Source: Burkholderiales bacterium
GTDB lineage: Bacteria > Pseudomonadota > Gammaproteobacteria > Burkholderiales > Burkholderiaceae_C
Assembly: GCA_026400105.1 (NCBI GenBank)
Contig: JAPLPQ010000019.1
Location: 1 to 54,237, forward strand
Direction of reading: 5' to 3'
Length of the DNA: 54,237 bases
Part shown: positions 30,224 to 38,723 of the stretch, in pieces
Layout of the letters: the number at the start of each line of letters is the position of its first letter
Numbering within the stretch: the stretch's first letter is position 1
Position numbers and translations under genes: made by a program
Notes under the pieces: model-generated
Database searches by the model: none
Told to the model about the DNA's origin: nothing
Seen by the model: only the letters and a program-made list of their open reading frames with translations

Positions 30224-30748
30224 TCAACGCGGCGGCAGATCGTCGAGCAGGCGCTGCATGAAGGCCAGGTCGAGCCAGCGGCCAAACTTGGTGCCGACCT
30301 GCCTGAGCGTGCCGGCCGGCTCGAAGCCGCAGCGCGCGTGCAGGCGCAGCGAGGCCTCGTTGCCAGCCTCGATCGCCGCCACCATCGCATGCTTGCCGGC
30401 GGCCTTGGCGCGCTCGACCAGGGCCAGCAGCAAGGCGGCACCGAGTCCGGCGCCGCGACAGTCGGCGCGCACATAGACCGAATGCTCGACCGTATGCCGG
30501 TAACCGTCGAAGGTGCGAAAATCGGCGAAGCTGCCGTAGCCCAGCACCAGGCCTTGCGGGTCGACCGCCACCAGCACCGGCCAGCCAGCCGCCTGACGCG
30601 CGCTAATCCAGGCCTGGCGATCGGCCTGGTCGACCAGGCGTTCGTTCCAGATCGCAGTGCCGTGGGCGACCGCATCGTTGTAGATGGTCACGATGCCGGC
30701 GGCATCGGCGGTATCGGAGGCAATGGCATCCCGTAGTTCGAAGTCCAT
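30224..30748 (-). CDS. GNAT acetyltransferase (phosphinothricin N-acetyltransferase-like)
   Basis: 174 residues of the GNAT fold. Motif A, which binds acetyl-CoA, is VRADCRGAGLGAALL; the N-terminal segment IYNDAVAHGTAIW and the C-terminal LHARCGFEPAGTLRQVGTKFGRWLDL are typical of the phosphinothricin/methionine-sulfoximine acetyltransferase branch. The real substrate may be a toxic amino-acid analogue. The ATG lies 6 nt after a -10-like TATCAT; longer in-frame starts would overlap the DUF3297 gene on the other strand. Confidence 0.85.
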   Translation of the reverse strand: MDFELRDAIASDTADAAGIVTIYNDAVAHGTAIWNERLVDQADRQAWISARQAAGWPVLVAVDPQGLVLGYGSFADFRTFDGYRHTVEHSVYVRADCRGAGLGAALLLALVERAKAAGKHAMVAAIEAGNEASLRLHARCGFEPAGTLRQVGTKFGRWLDLAFMQRLLDDLPPR

Positions 30749-30754
30749 GGCTCG

Positions 30755-30760
30755 ATGATA
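30755..30760 (-). promoter_or_regulatory. -10-like hexamer 6 nt before the GNAT gene
   Basis: TATCAT on the minus strand ends 6 nt before the GNAT ATG, in the same arrangement as at polA, uvrD and the CobD/CbiB gene. Confidence 0.35.
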
Positions 30761-30830
30761 GCCCGCGTCGGCGTGCTGCCAAATCCGGGACAATCGGCGT
30801 CTTTGCGATTTCAACCACGGAAAACCCATC

Positions 30831-31073
30831 ATGAGCGACACCCGCCCCGCCCTGCCCGACCACCTCTCGATCGACCCGCGCAGCCCGCACCATGTAGCCG
30901 CCGTGTTCGAGCACGACATCGGCATCCTGTTCAACGGCAAGGACCGCTCCGACGTGGCCGAATACTGCATCAGCGAAGGCTGGGTCAAGGTGCCGGCCGG
31001 CAAGACCGTCGACCGCAAGGGCTTTCCGCTGCTGATCAAGCTCAAGGGCCAGGTCGAGGTGTTCTACCGCTGA
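30831..31073 (+). CDS. DUF3297 family protein
   Basis: 80 residues, soluble, with the family pattern LPDHLSIDPRSPHHVAAVFEH ... GILFNGKDRSDVAEYCISEGWVKV ... IKLKGQVEVFY nearly throughout. The family is widespread in proteobacteria and has no assigned function. It has a clear terminator about 60 nt downstream and reads as a single-gene unit. Confidence 0.88.
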   Translation: MSDTRPALPDHLSIDPRSPHHVAAVFEHDIGILFNGKDRSDVAEYCISEGWVKVPAGKTVDRKGFPLLIKLKGQVEVFYR

Positions 31074-31084
31074 GTCCGCGCCGC

Positions 31085-31113
31085 TGGCCTTGATCAGTAG
31101 CCGATCAAGGCCA
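31085..31113. repeat. 11-bp hairpin after the DUF3297 gene
   Basis: TGGCCTTGATC and GATCAAGGCCA pair perfectly over 11 bp around a 7-nt loop, 11 nt after the stop codon. No T run follows; a second, terminator-type hairpin starts 18 nt on. Confidence 0.7.
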
Positions 31114-31131
31114 GGTCGACACCCATAAAAG

Positions 31132-31157
31132 AAATTGGTCGCTCTGACCAATTTTTT
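31132..31157 (+). terminator. Rho-independent terminator of the DUF3297 gene
   Basis: AAATTGGTC, loop GCTCT, GACCAATTT, continuing to six T residues; it separates the small gene from the chemosensory operon. Confidence 0.75.
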
Positions 31158-31336
31158 GCAATCGAATGCATCCAATGTTAATATCGCGAAAATCTATCGT
31201 ATAAATACATCATTTTAAATATTAAAAACCATATTTTGTGCCTGCAACAACATGCAGGCACCTGCATGGATCAAGGCTGCATGGCATCGGGCTTGCCGAC
31301 AGCCAGCCCTGACCCGACGCAGCAGGGGCCCGCCGC
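31158..31336 (+). promoter_or_regulatory. AT-rich leader of the chemosensory operon
   Basis: A sharp drop in GC compared with the flanks (about 31158-31240), followed by an 8-bp inverted repeat TGCCTGCA-N6-TGCAGGCA (31239-31260). It probably holds the operon promoter and an operator; no exact promoter hexamers are claimed. Confidence 0.5.
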
Positions 31337-31657
31337 ATGAACACCATAGCCGCCACACCGATGTCCGATGCCATCTACAGCTTCGGTTCCGGGCTCACTT
31401 TCCACCAGGCCCCGGCGATACGACAGGCCCTGCTGCAGGCGTTCGAGCAAGGCACCCGGCGCTTTGACCTGAGCCGGGTCGAGTCCTTTGACAGCGCCGG
31501 AGCGCAATTGCTGATTGCTTTGGTCAAGACCGCCGAGGCGGCAGGTCAGGCCATCGAGTGGGAACGGCTGTCGAGCGAGGTCTCCAGCGCCCTCAGCGAA
31601 CTCGGACTGCCCAGCCTGACTCGCCTGCGCACCCCACTCACGAGTACAGCGCCATGA
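31337..31657 (+). CDS. STAS-domain protein (anti-sigma-factor antagonist-like) of the chemosensory operon
   Basis: 106 residues forming a single STAS domain. Ser53 in the motif [16 protein letters not shown] sits where SpoIIAA-type proteins are phosphorylated by a kinase and dephosphorylated by a PP2C enzyme. The start ATG has an AGGGG ribosome-binding site. Its stop overlaps the start of the giant CheA-MCP gene (ATGA), so the two are translated together. Possible roles are a switch output of the array or a scaffold; neither is shown. The receiver-PP2C protein at the left end of the window could act on it. Confidence 0.85.
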   Translation: MNTIAATPMSDAIYSFGSGLTFHQAPAIRQALLQAFEQGTRRFDLSRVESFDSAGAQLLIALVKTAEAAGQAIEWERLSSEVSSALSELGLPSLTRLRTPLTSTAP

Positions 31658-34600
31658 ACGACGACCTCATCGACAGCTCGCTCGACATGTTCCTGGAGGA
31701 GTCGCGGCTGATGCTCGAAGACTTCGAGCAAGCCCTGCTGGCCATGGCCGAGGCTTCGCACGACCTGGAAACCCTCAACAGCGCTTTTCGCGCCGCGCAC
31801 AACATCAAGGGCACGGCGGGCATGTTCGGCTTCGAGCGGGTGGTGGAATTCACCCACGAGGTCGAGGCCCTGCTCGATCGCATGCGCGCCGGCACCCAGG
31901 CCATCGACAAGGCGGCGGTGCAGCTGCTGCTCGAATGCCTGGACCAGATCGAACTGCTGCTGCATGAACTGTCGGACTCGAGCCAGAGCCATCTGAACCA
32001 GCAGCGCAGCCGGCAATTGATGCTCAAGCTCGATGCGCTCAAGGACGGGGACGGGGCTGGCAACGGCGACAGCAGCGCGACCAGCCAGCCCGGCGCCGAA
32101 CCTGCAGCGCCAGCGGCGGTGGCCGAATGGCTGCTCGGCATCCGCTTCGGACCCGACAACCTGCGCGACGGCTACGACCCGCTGGCCTTTGTGCGCTATC
32201 TGGGCCAGCTCGGCGAGCTGCTCGCGGTGCAGGCGCTGACCGACGAGCTGCCCGCGCTCGAGCAGCTCGATGCCGAGCGCTGCGAGCTGGGCTTGCTGCT
32301 GCATCTGCGCAGCAGCGCCAGCCGGGAGCAGATCGTCCAGGCCTTCGATTTTGTCGCCGACAGCTGCCTGCTGCGGCTGCTGCCAGCACCGTTCGAGCGC
32401 TCGGCGCTGCAAGCGCAGATGGGCGAAATCGAACCAGATCCGGACCGGCTGCAGTCCATGCTGCGCCAGCTCGGCGTCTGGCCCGACGGCGATGGCGATG
32501 GCGCGACCCTCGCACCCACCGCGGCGGCCATGGTAGCGCCAGACAGCAAGGGCGAATCCGACGCTGACGCGGAGGAAGACGAGCTCGAACGCCTGTTCGA
32601 AGCCTGCCAGCAGGCCTATGTGGCGCCCGCACCACTGGCCGCCACGCCGCCTGCGCCAGCGCCCCCCGCTGAGCCGCCGGCTCCGGCGCGCGAAAAACCG
32701 GCCGAGGAATCGCGCCATATCCGGGTTCCGGCCGACAAGCTCGACGAACTGATCTCCCAGATCGGCGAGCTGGTGATTGCCGTCAGTTCGGCCAAGATCG
32801 TCGCGGAAAAGCACAAGATCACCGAGTTTTCGGAAATCGCGCAGCGACTCGACAAGCTGGTCGAGGGCGCGCGCGACCATTCGCTCAAGCTGCGGATGGT
32901 GCCGGTGGGCGACACCTTCGCGCGCTTCAAGCGCATCGTCTATGACGTCAGCCATGCCCTGGGCAAGGAAGCCGAGCTGCTGATCAGCGGCGGCGAAACC
33001 GAGCTCGACAAGTCGATGGTCGAGCAGCTGATGGACCCGCTGACCCACCTGATCCGCAATGCGCTCGACCACGGACTCGAAACCAGTGCCGAGCGGCTGG
33101 CGCGCGGCAAGGCCGCCAGCGGTCAGATCCGGCTCAACGCCTACCACGACACCGGGGCAATCGTGATCGAGGTCTCGGACGACGGGCGCGGCCTGTCGCG
33201 CGAGCGAATCATGGCCAAGGCGATCGAGCGTGGCCTGGTGGCGCGCGACGCCAGGCTCAGCGACGAGCAGGTCTGGAATCTGGTCTTCCTGCCGGGCTTT
33301 TCGACCGCCGAACAGGTCACCGACCTGTCGGGCCGGGGTGTCGGCATGGATGTGGTGCGCCGCAACATCGAAGCCTTGCGCGGCGAGGTCAAGCTGGCCA
33401 GCCGCGAGGGTGAAGGCTCGAGCGTGCAGATCCGCCTGCCGCTGACGCTGGCGATCATCGACGGCTTCCTGGTCGAGGTGGCCGGCTCGAGCTTCGTGCT
33501 GCCGCTCGACGGCGTCGAGGAGTGCATCGAGGTGCCCGAGCTCGCTGGCCAGCCGCTGGCGGCAGCCAGCTACTTCGAGCGGCGCAACAGCGTCGTGCCG
33601 CTGCTGTGCCTGCGGCGCCATTTCAAGCTCGATGGACCCGAGAGCCGGCGCAGCAGCATCGTGATCGTGCGCCACGGCGCGCAACGCGTCGGCCTGCTGG
33701 TGGACCGCCTGCATGGCGAACACCAGACCGTGATCAAGCCCCTGGGCCGGCTGTTCAGCCGGCTGCGCAGCATCAGCGGCTCGGCCATCCTGGGCTCGGG
33801 ATCGGTCGCGCTGATCCTGGACATCGCGGCCTTGCTGGCCGACGCCTCGACCCTGCATCTGCCCGCCGCCCCTTCGGCCCGACTGGCCGCTCCCTCTTCC
33901 TCTGTGAAACAACACCAACTGGAGCGGCGACAGGCCGCCTTGCTGGCCGCCGAGCACGAGCTGGCCCAGACCCGGGAACGACTGAGCGAGGTCGAGAGCG
34001 AGCTCAAGGTCCGCACCGACATCATGAACCTGACCAGCATCGTCTCGGAGGCCGACAAGAGGGGCGACATCCTGTCGATCAACGACAAGTTCATCGAGGT
34101 GTCCCAGTACAGCAGCCACGAACTGCTGGGTCGCCCGCACAACACGACCCGCCACCCCGACATGCCGCGCGAGACCTTCAAGCAGCTGTGGTCGACCATC
34201 GGTCGTGGCGAGATTTTCCGCGGCGTGATCAAGAACCGCGCCAAGGACGGCACCCCCTATTACGTCGATGCGGTCGTGGCACCGATCATGGGCGCCAACG
34301 GCAAGCCGATGAAATACCTGGGGGTGCGCTATGACATCACCGCCAACGAGATCGAGCGCCAGAACGCGCGCGGCATCCTGGAAGCGATCGATGCCTCCTA
34401 CGCCTATATCGAGTTCGACCTCAATGCCCAGGTGCTGTCGGTCAACGACAAGTTCCTGCAGCTGATGGGCTACCAGCGCCACGAGGTGATCGGCAAGCCG
34501 CACCGGATGTTCGTCGACCCGGCGCAGGCCGCCACGCCCGGCTACAGCCAGTTCTGGAGCGAGCTCGGCAACGGCAGGCCGCGCAACGAGGTGTTCAAGC

Positions 34601-36279
34601 GCGTCAACAAGGCGGGCCAGACCGTGTACCTGCAGGCGGCCTATGCCCCGGTCAAGGACGACATGGGCCGGATCGTCAAGTACATCAAGCTGGCGACCGA
34701 CATCAGCGCGCAGGTCGAGGCCTCCAACATGCTGGAGCAGGCGGTGGAGCAGGCCCAGCGCGTGACCACGGCGGCGCGCAACGGCGACCTCGAGCAGCGC
34801 ATTCCGCTCGAAGGCAAGGTCGGTCAGATCCGCACCCTGTGCGAGGGCGTCAACAACCTGATGGAGACCACCGCAACGGTCTTCACCGACATCCAGCGCG
34901 TCTTCAGCCACCTGTCGGCCGGCGATCTGTCGGAACGCATCACGCGCGACTATGCCGGCTCGTTCGCCCAGATCAAGGACGATGCCAACGCCACCAGCGA
35001 CAAGCTCGCGGGCGTGATCGGCGACGTCGACCAGGTCATGCGTGCCCTGGCCGCTGGCGACCTGACCCAGCGCATCACGCGCGAGGCCAACGGGGTGTTC
35101 GGACAGGTCAAGCTCAACCTCAACCGCGCGATCGACGCGGTGGCCCAGCTGGTGTCGGACGCTGACATGCTGTCCGCCGCCGCAGTGCAGGGCCGGTTGC
35201 TGACGCGCGCCGATGCGGGCAAGCACCAGGGCGAGTTCCGCAAGATCGTCGAAGGGGTCAACGGCACGCTCGACGCCATCGTCAATCCGCTGCAGGAGAT
35301 CCAGAACGTGCTGCAGCTGATGGAGCGCGGCGACATGACGCAGACGGTCGATGGCGCCTACCAGGGCGCGTTCGCCGAGATCAAGGACGTCATCAACAAC
35401 ACCGTGGGCAAGCTGGCCGAAACCCTGCAGGAGGTGCGCGCCGCCGCCGATGCGCTGACCAGCGCCACCGGCCAGATCGCCTCGACCTCGCAGTCGCTGT
35501 CGCAGGCGGCCAGCGAACAGGCCGCGACCGCGGACCAGACCACCGACTCGATCCAGATCATGTCGGGCTCGATCAGCCAGAACTCCGACAACGCCAGGAT
35601 CACCGACGGCATCGCCACCCAGGCCGCCAAGGAAGCGGCCGAAGGCGGTCTGGCCGTGACCCAGACCGTCGATGCGATGAAGCAGATCGCGACCCGGGTC
35701 TCGATCATCGACGACATTGCCTACCAGACCAATCTGCTCGCGCTCAATGCGGCGATCGAGGCCGCGCGCGCTGGCGAGCATGGCCGCGGCTTCGCCGTGG
35801 TGGCGGCGGAAGTGCGCAAGCTGGCCGAGCGCAGCCAGGTCGCCGCGCAGGAGATCGGCCAGCTCGCCACCAACTCGGTCGGCATGGCCGAGCGCGCCGG
35901 CCTGCTGCTGACCGCGATGGTGCCCTCGATCCGCAAGACCTCCGATCTGGTGCAGGAGATTGCCGCGGCCAGCGCCGAGCAGACCGAGAGCGTGGCCCAG
36001 ATCAACTCGGCCATGGACCAGCTCGGACAGGCGACCCAGCACAACGCGGCCGCCTCCGAGGAACTGGCGGCCACGGCCGAGGAAATGTCGGGCCAGGCGG
36101 CCCAGCTGCAGCAGATGATGAGCTTCTTCAAGAGCGGCCACCACCAGGCGGAAAGCTTCACGAGCCCGGGCCGGCTGCGCCTGGAGCAGCGGCCCGCACC
36201 GCGCCGCGCGCTGAACTTCAGTGCGATGCCGATGCGCGATCCGCTCGCGATCGACGAGTCGAGCTTCACGCAGTACTGA
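31654..36279 (+). CDS. CheA-PAS-PAS-polyHAMP-chemoreceptor fusion protein
   Basis: One uninterrupted 1541-residue frame. Order: Hpt (phospho-His49 in [13 protein letters not shown]); a P2-like RR-docking domain (about 145-265); an Ala/Pro linker; dimerisation helices (from about 354); HATPase with N469 ([11 protein letters not shown]), D509-G511 (VSDDGRGL) and G560 (GRGVGMDVV); a CheW-like P5 domain (about 590-732); coiled coil; two PAS domains (about 785-900 and 908-1022); five HAMP-like repeats (1025-1263); and an MCP signalling hairpin whose tip [18 protein letters not shown] lies near 1351-1400. No membrane helix or signal peptide is visible, so it should be a cytosolic sensor kinase array in one chain. 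Ordinary CheA is about 650-750 residues. A GTG at codon 751 could be a relic of a separate receptor gene. Confidence 0.92.
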   Translation: MNDDLIDSSLDMFLEESRLMLEDFEQALLAMAEASHDLETLNSAFRAAHNIKGTAGMFGFERVVEFTHEVEALLDRMRAGTQAIDKAAVQLLLECLDQIELLLHELSDSSQSHLNQQRSRQLMLKLDALKDGDGAGNGDSSATSQPGAEPAAPAAVAEWLLGIRFGPDNLRDGYDPLAFVRYLGQLGELLAVQALTDELPALEQLDAERCELGLLLHLRSSASREQIVQAFDFVADSCLLRLLPAPFERSALQAQMGEIEPDPDRLQSMLRQLGVWPDGDGDGATLAPTAAAMVAPDSKGESDADAEEDELERLFEACQQAYVAPAPLAATPPAPAPPAEPPAPAREKPAEESRHIRVPADKLDELISQIGELVIAVSSAKIVAEKHKITEFSEIAQRLDKLVEGARDHSLKLRMVPVGDTFARFKRIVYDVSHALGKEAELLISGGETELDKSMVEQLMDPLTHLIRNALDHGLETSAERLARGKAASGQIRLNAYHDTGAIVIEVSDDGRGLSRERIMAKAIERGLVARDARLSDEQVWNLVFLPGFSTAEQVTDLSGRGVGMDVVRRNIEALRGEVKLASREGEGSSVQIRLPLTLAIIDGFLVEVAGSSFVLPLDGVEECIEVPELAGQPLAAASYFERRNSVVPLLCLRRHFKLDGPESRRSSIVIVRHGAQRVGLLVDRLHGEHQTVIKPLGRLFSRLRSISGSAILGSGSVALILDIAALLADASTLHLPAAPSARLAAPSSSVKQHQLERRQAALLAAEHELAQTRERLSEVESELKVRTDIMNLTSIVSEADKRGDILSINDKFIEVSQYSSHELLGRPHNTTRHPDMPRETFKQLWSTIGRGEIFRGVIKNRAKDGTPYYVDAVVAPIMGANGKPMKYLGVRYDITANEIERQNARGILEAIDASYAYIEFDLNAQVLSVNDKFLQLMGYQRHEVIGKPHRMFVDPAQAATPGYSQFWSELGNGRPRNEVFKRVNKAGQTVYLQAAYAPVKDDMGRIVKYIKLATDISAQVEASNMLEQAVEQAQRVTTAARNGDLEQRIPLEGKVGQIRTLCEGVNNLMETTATVFTDIQRVFSHLSAGDLSERITRDYAGSFAQIKDDANATSDKLAGVIGDVDQVMRALAAGDLTQRITREANGVFGQVKLNLNRAIDAVAQLVSDADMLSAAAVQGRLLTRADAGKHQGEFRKIVEGVNGTLDAIVNPLQEIQNVLQLMERGDMTQTVDGAYQGAFAEIKDVINNTVGKLAETLQEVRAAADALTSATGQIASTSQSLSQAASEQAATADQTTDSIQIMSGSISQNSDNARITDGIATQAAKEAAEGGLAVTQTVDAMKQIATRVSIIDDIAYQTNLLALNAAIEAARAGEHGRGFAVVAAEVRKLAERSQVAAQEIGQLATNSVGMAERAGLLLTAMVPSIRKTSDLVQEIAAASAEQTESVAQINSAMDQLGQATQHNAAASEELAATAEEMSGQAAQLQQMMSFFKSGHHQAESFTSPGRLRLEQRPAPRRALNFSAMPMRDPLAIDESSFTQY

Positions 36280-36728
36280 TGCAGGCCCTGACCTTTACCC
36301 TCCAGGGCCATATCCTCGCGATACCGATCGACTCGGTCAAGGAGCTGATCGAGCTGCCGGAGATGACCCCGGTCCCGATGATGCCGGCCTTCCTGCGCGG
36401 CGTCATGAACCTGCGCGGCTCCGTGATTCCGGTGATCGACCTGGCCCAGCGCTTCGGCCTGGCGCGCACCGAGCCGGGCCGACGCAGCTGCGTCGTGATC
36501 TTCGAGCTCGGTGCCGCGAAAAGCCGGCAGACGCTGGGCGTGATGGTCGATGTGGTGCACGAGGTGGTGGAGGTTGGCGCCGACCAGATCGATCAGCCGC
36601 CGCAGTTCGGCACCCAGATCGCGCTCGAGTACCTGCAGGGCATGATCCGGCTGCGCGAGCAGATCCTGCCGCTGCTCGATACCAGCCAGGTGCTGTCGAT
36701 CGAACAGCTGGAGTCCCTGGGCGCATGA
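36279..36728 (+). CDS. cheW: Chemotaxis coupling protein CheW
   Basis: 149 residues forming one CheW (SH3-like) domain, from TFTLQGHILAIPIDSVKELIE through GVMNLRGSVIPVIDLAQRFG to VLSIEQLE. The arginine of the NLRG motif is conserved. It links receptor tips to the kinase P5 domain. The start overlaps the fusion gene stop by one base (TGATG), so the stoichiometry is probably coupled. Why a CheW is kept beside a fusion that already carries its own CheW-like P5 is an open question. Confidence 0.93.
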   Translation: MQALTFTLQGHILAIPIDSVKELIELPEMTPVPMMPAFLRGVMNLRGSVIPVIDLAQRFGLARTEPGRRSCVVIFELGAAKSRQTLGVMVDVVHEVVEVGADQIDQPPQFGTQIALEYLQGMIRLREQILPLLDTSQVLSIEQLESLGA

Positions 36729-37525
36729 GCAAGACCCTGTCGGAGGGCAGTTTCAACGCGATCGCGGACTTCTTCTACCAGCATTCCGGCATCCGGCTCG
36801 AAGCCAGCAAGCGCCATCTGGTGGTCAGTCGGCTGGCACGCGAAGCCGTGCGACTGCAATGTGCCACGCTGAACGACTATGTGGCGCTGATCCTGGCCGA
36901 GCCGCAGGGCGCCGAAGCCCGGCATGCGGTCGATGTCCTGACCACCAACGAAACCTATTTCTTTCGCGAATCGGCGCATTTCAAGCATCTGGCCCAGCTG
37001 CTGCATCACGACCCCTGCACGCAGGCGCTGCGGGCCTGGAGCGCGGCCGCCTCCTCGGGCGAAGAGGCCTATTCGATCGCGATGACGCTGGCGCGCCATG
37101 CCGGCTTGCGCCCCTGGGAGGTGGTCGGAACGGACCTCTCGACCCGGGTCGTGGCCCAGGCGCGCCAGGGTCTTTATGCGGCAGAACGCTGCTCGCGGAT
37201 CGCACTGCCCGATCTCAAGCGCTGGTGCCTGCGCGGCGAAGGCGCCCACGAAGGCCAGGTGCTGATGAACCGGGAGCTGCGGGCCAAGGTCAGGTTCGAG
37301 GTCGGCAACCTGCTCGAACCGATGCCGGAGCTGGGGCAGTTCGACCTGATCTTCCTGCGCAACGTGCTGATCTATTTCGAGGGCGAAGCCAAGTTCCGAC
37401 TGGTCGCGAACGTGGTCCGGCACCTGAAACCGGGGGCTTATCTGTACACGGGCCATGCCGAACCGCTGCGCGGCCTGCACCATGGCCTGCAGCGGATCGA
37501 ACCCTCGATCTACCGAGCGCTCTGA
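36725..37525 (+). CDS. cheR: Chemoreceptor methyltransferase CheR
   Basis: 266 residues. An N-terminal helical domain (about 1-75) precedes the SAM-dependent methyltransferase fold with the motif WSAAASSGEEAYSIAM, VVGTDLSTRVVAQA and FLRNVLIYF. It adds methyl groups to receptor glutamates for adaptation. Its start overlaps the cheW stop by four bases (ATGA). No extra TPR domain is present. Confidence 0.92.
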   Translation: MSKTLSEGSFNAIADFFYQHSGIRLEASKRHLVVSRLAREAVRLQCATLNDYVALILAEPQGAEARHAVDVLTTNETYFFRESAHFKHLAQLLHHDPCTQALRAWSAAASSGEEAYSIAMTLARHAGLRPWEVVGTDLSTRVVAQARQGLYAAERCSRIALPDLKRWCLRGEGAHEGQVLMNRELRAKVRFEVGNLLEPMPELGQFDLIFLRNVLIYFEGEAKFRLVANVVRHLKPGAYLYTGHAEPLRGLHHGLQRIEPSIYRAL

Positions 37526-37596
37526 GAACAAAAGCGACTATTGTCACAATTTACTGTCATTATTGGTTTTTTTAATATTTTATTGACAGGTTTTCG
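37526..37596 (+). promoter_or_regulatory. AT-rich gap before cheB with repeated TGTCA motifs
   Basis: TGTCA occurs at 37542-37546 and 37555-37559 and as TGACA at 37584-37588 within a strikingly AT-rich 71 nt. It may hold an extra promoter or operator so that cheB is controlled apart from cheR. Confidence 0.4.
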
Positions 37597-38697
37597 ATGA
37601 ACACCGCTCGCCCGATCCGGGTCATGCTGATCGACGACTCGGCCGTGGTCCGGCGCGTGCTGGCCGAAATGCTGCGCCAGCGCGGCTTCGAGGTGATCGC
37701 CGCCTTGCAGGACCCGCTGCTGGCGCTCGACTTCCTCAAGAAGGACCAACCCGACGTGATCGTGCTCGACGTCGAAATGCCGCGCATGGATGGCCTGACC
37801 TTCCTGCGCCAGCTGATGGACAGCCATGCGATTCCGGTCGTGATGTGCTCGACCCTGACCACCGATGGCGCTGAAACCACGCTGGCGGCGCTCGAACTTG
37901 GCGCGGTGGCCATCGTCTGCAAGCCGACGCTGGGCCTGAAGGACTTCCTGCAGGACGAGGCCAACGGCCTGATCCAGGCCGTCCGCAACGCCAGCCGCTG
38001 CAACATGCGCAACCTGCGCCAGACACGCCCGATGCGGCCCATGGCTGCGTCTGCTGGCACAGCACGCCCCGCTGCGGCCAGCCCAGCCAGCCCGGGTATG
38101 CCCCGGCCGCTGTTCGCCACCAGCCACAAGGTGGTCGTGGTCGGCATCTCGACCGGCGGGGTGCAGGCGATCGAGCAGGTGCTGTCGCGCCTGCCACGAA
38201 ATGCGCCGGGCATGGTGATCGTGCAGCATATGCCGGCCCAGTTCACCGCCGCGCTGTCGCAGCGGCTCAACGGCCTGTGCCCGATGGAGGTGCGCGAGGC
38301 GCGCCATGGCGACCGGGTCCTGCCCGGCGTGGCGCTGATTGCCCCGGGCGGGCGACACACCCGGCTGGTGCGCAGCGGGGCGCAATTCACGCTCGAGGTG
38401 TTCGATGGGCCGACCGTCAACCACCACAAGCCCTCGGTCGATGTGCTGTTTCGCTCGGCGGCGACCACTGCCGGCAAGAACGCCGTCGGCGTGATCATGA
38501 CCGGCATGGGTGACGATGGCGCGCGCGGCCTGCGCGAACTGCATCAGACCGGGGCGCACACCATCGCCCAGGACGAGGCCAGCAGCGTCGTCTTCGGCAT
38601 GGCCAAGGAGGCCATCAGGCTGGGCGCCGTCAGCGAGGTCGTGCCGCTGGCGGACATCGCCGAGCGGGTACTGCGCCACGGCAACCAGGTCTGCTGA
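37597..38697 (+). CDS. cheB: Chemoreceptor methylesterase/deamidase CheB
   Basis: 366 residues: a receiver domain (acidic pair D13-D14, phospho-acceptor D58 in IVLDVEMPRMDG), a Pro/Ala-rich linker (about 138-172), and the esterase domain with the catalytic triad S185 (VVVVGISTGG), H211 (IVQHMPAQ) and D307 (MTGMGDDG). It removes methyl groups from receptors. This is the only stand-alone receiver encoded in the operon, so it is the one visible target for phosphate from the CheA part. Confidence 0.95.
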   Translation: MNTARPIRVMLIDDSAVVRRVLAEMLRQRGFEVIAALQDPLLALDFLKKDQPDVIVLDVEMPRMDGLTFLRQLMDSHAIPVVMCSTLTTDGAETTLAALELGAVAIVCKPTLGLKDFLQDEANGLIQAVRNASRCNMRNLRQTRPMRPMAASAGTARPAAASPASPGMPRPLFATSHKVVVVGISTGGVQAIEQVLSRLPRNAPGMVIVQHMPAQFTAALSQRLNGLCPMEVREARHGDRVLPGVALIAPGGRHTRLVRSGAQFTLEVFDGPTVNHHKPSVDVLFRSAATTAGKNAVGVIMTGMGDDGARGLRELHQTGAHTIAQDEASSVVFGMAKEAIRLGAVSEVVPLADIAERVLRHGNQVC

Positions 38698-38723
38698 AGC
38701 GGCGCCGCGGCTTCAGTCCGACT

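Noticed and set aside
31546..36144. Open frame of over 1500 codons on the minus strand opposite the CheA-receptor gene
   Set aside because: It is a high-GC shadow: the translation is rich in His, Asp, Arg and Leu and shows no domain, while the plus-strand frame carries every expected motif.
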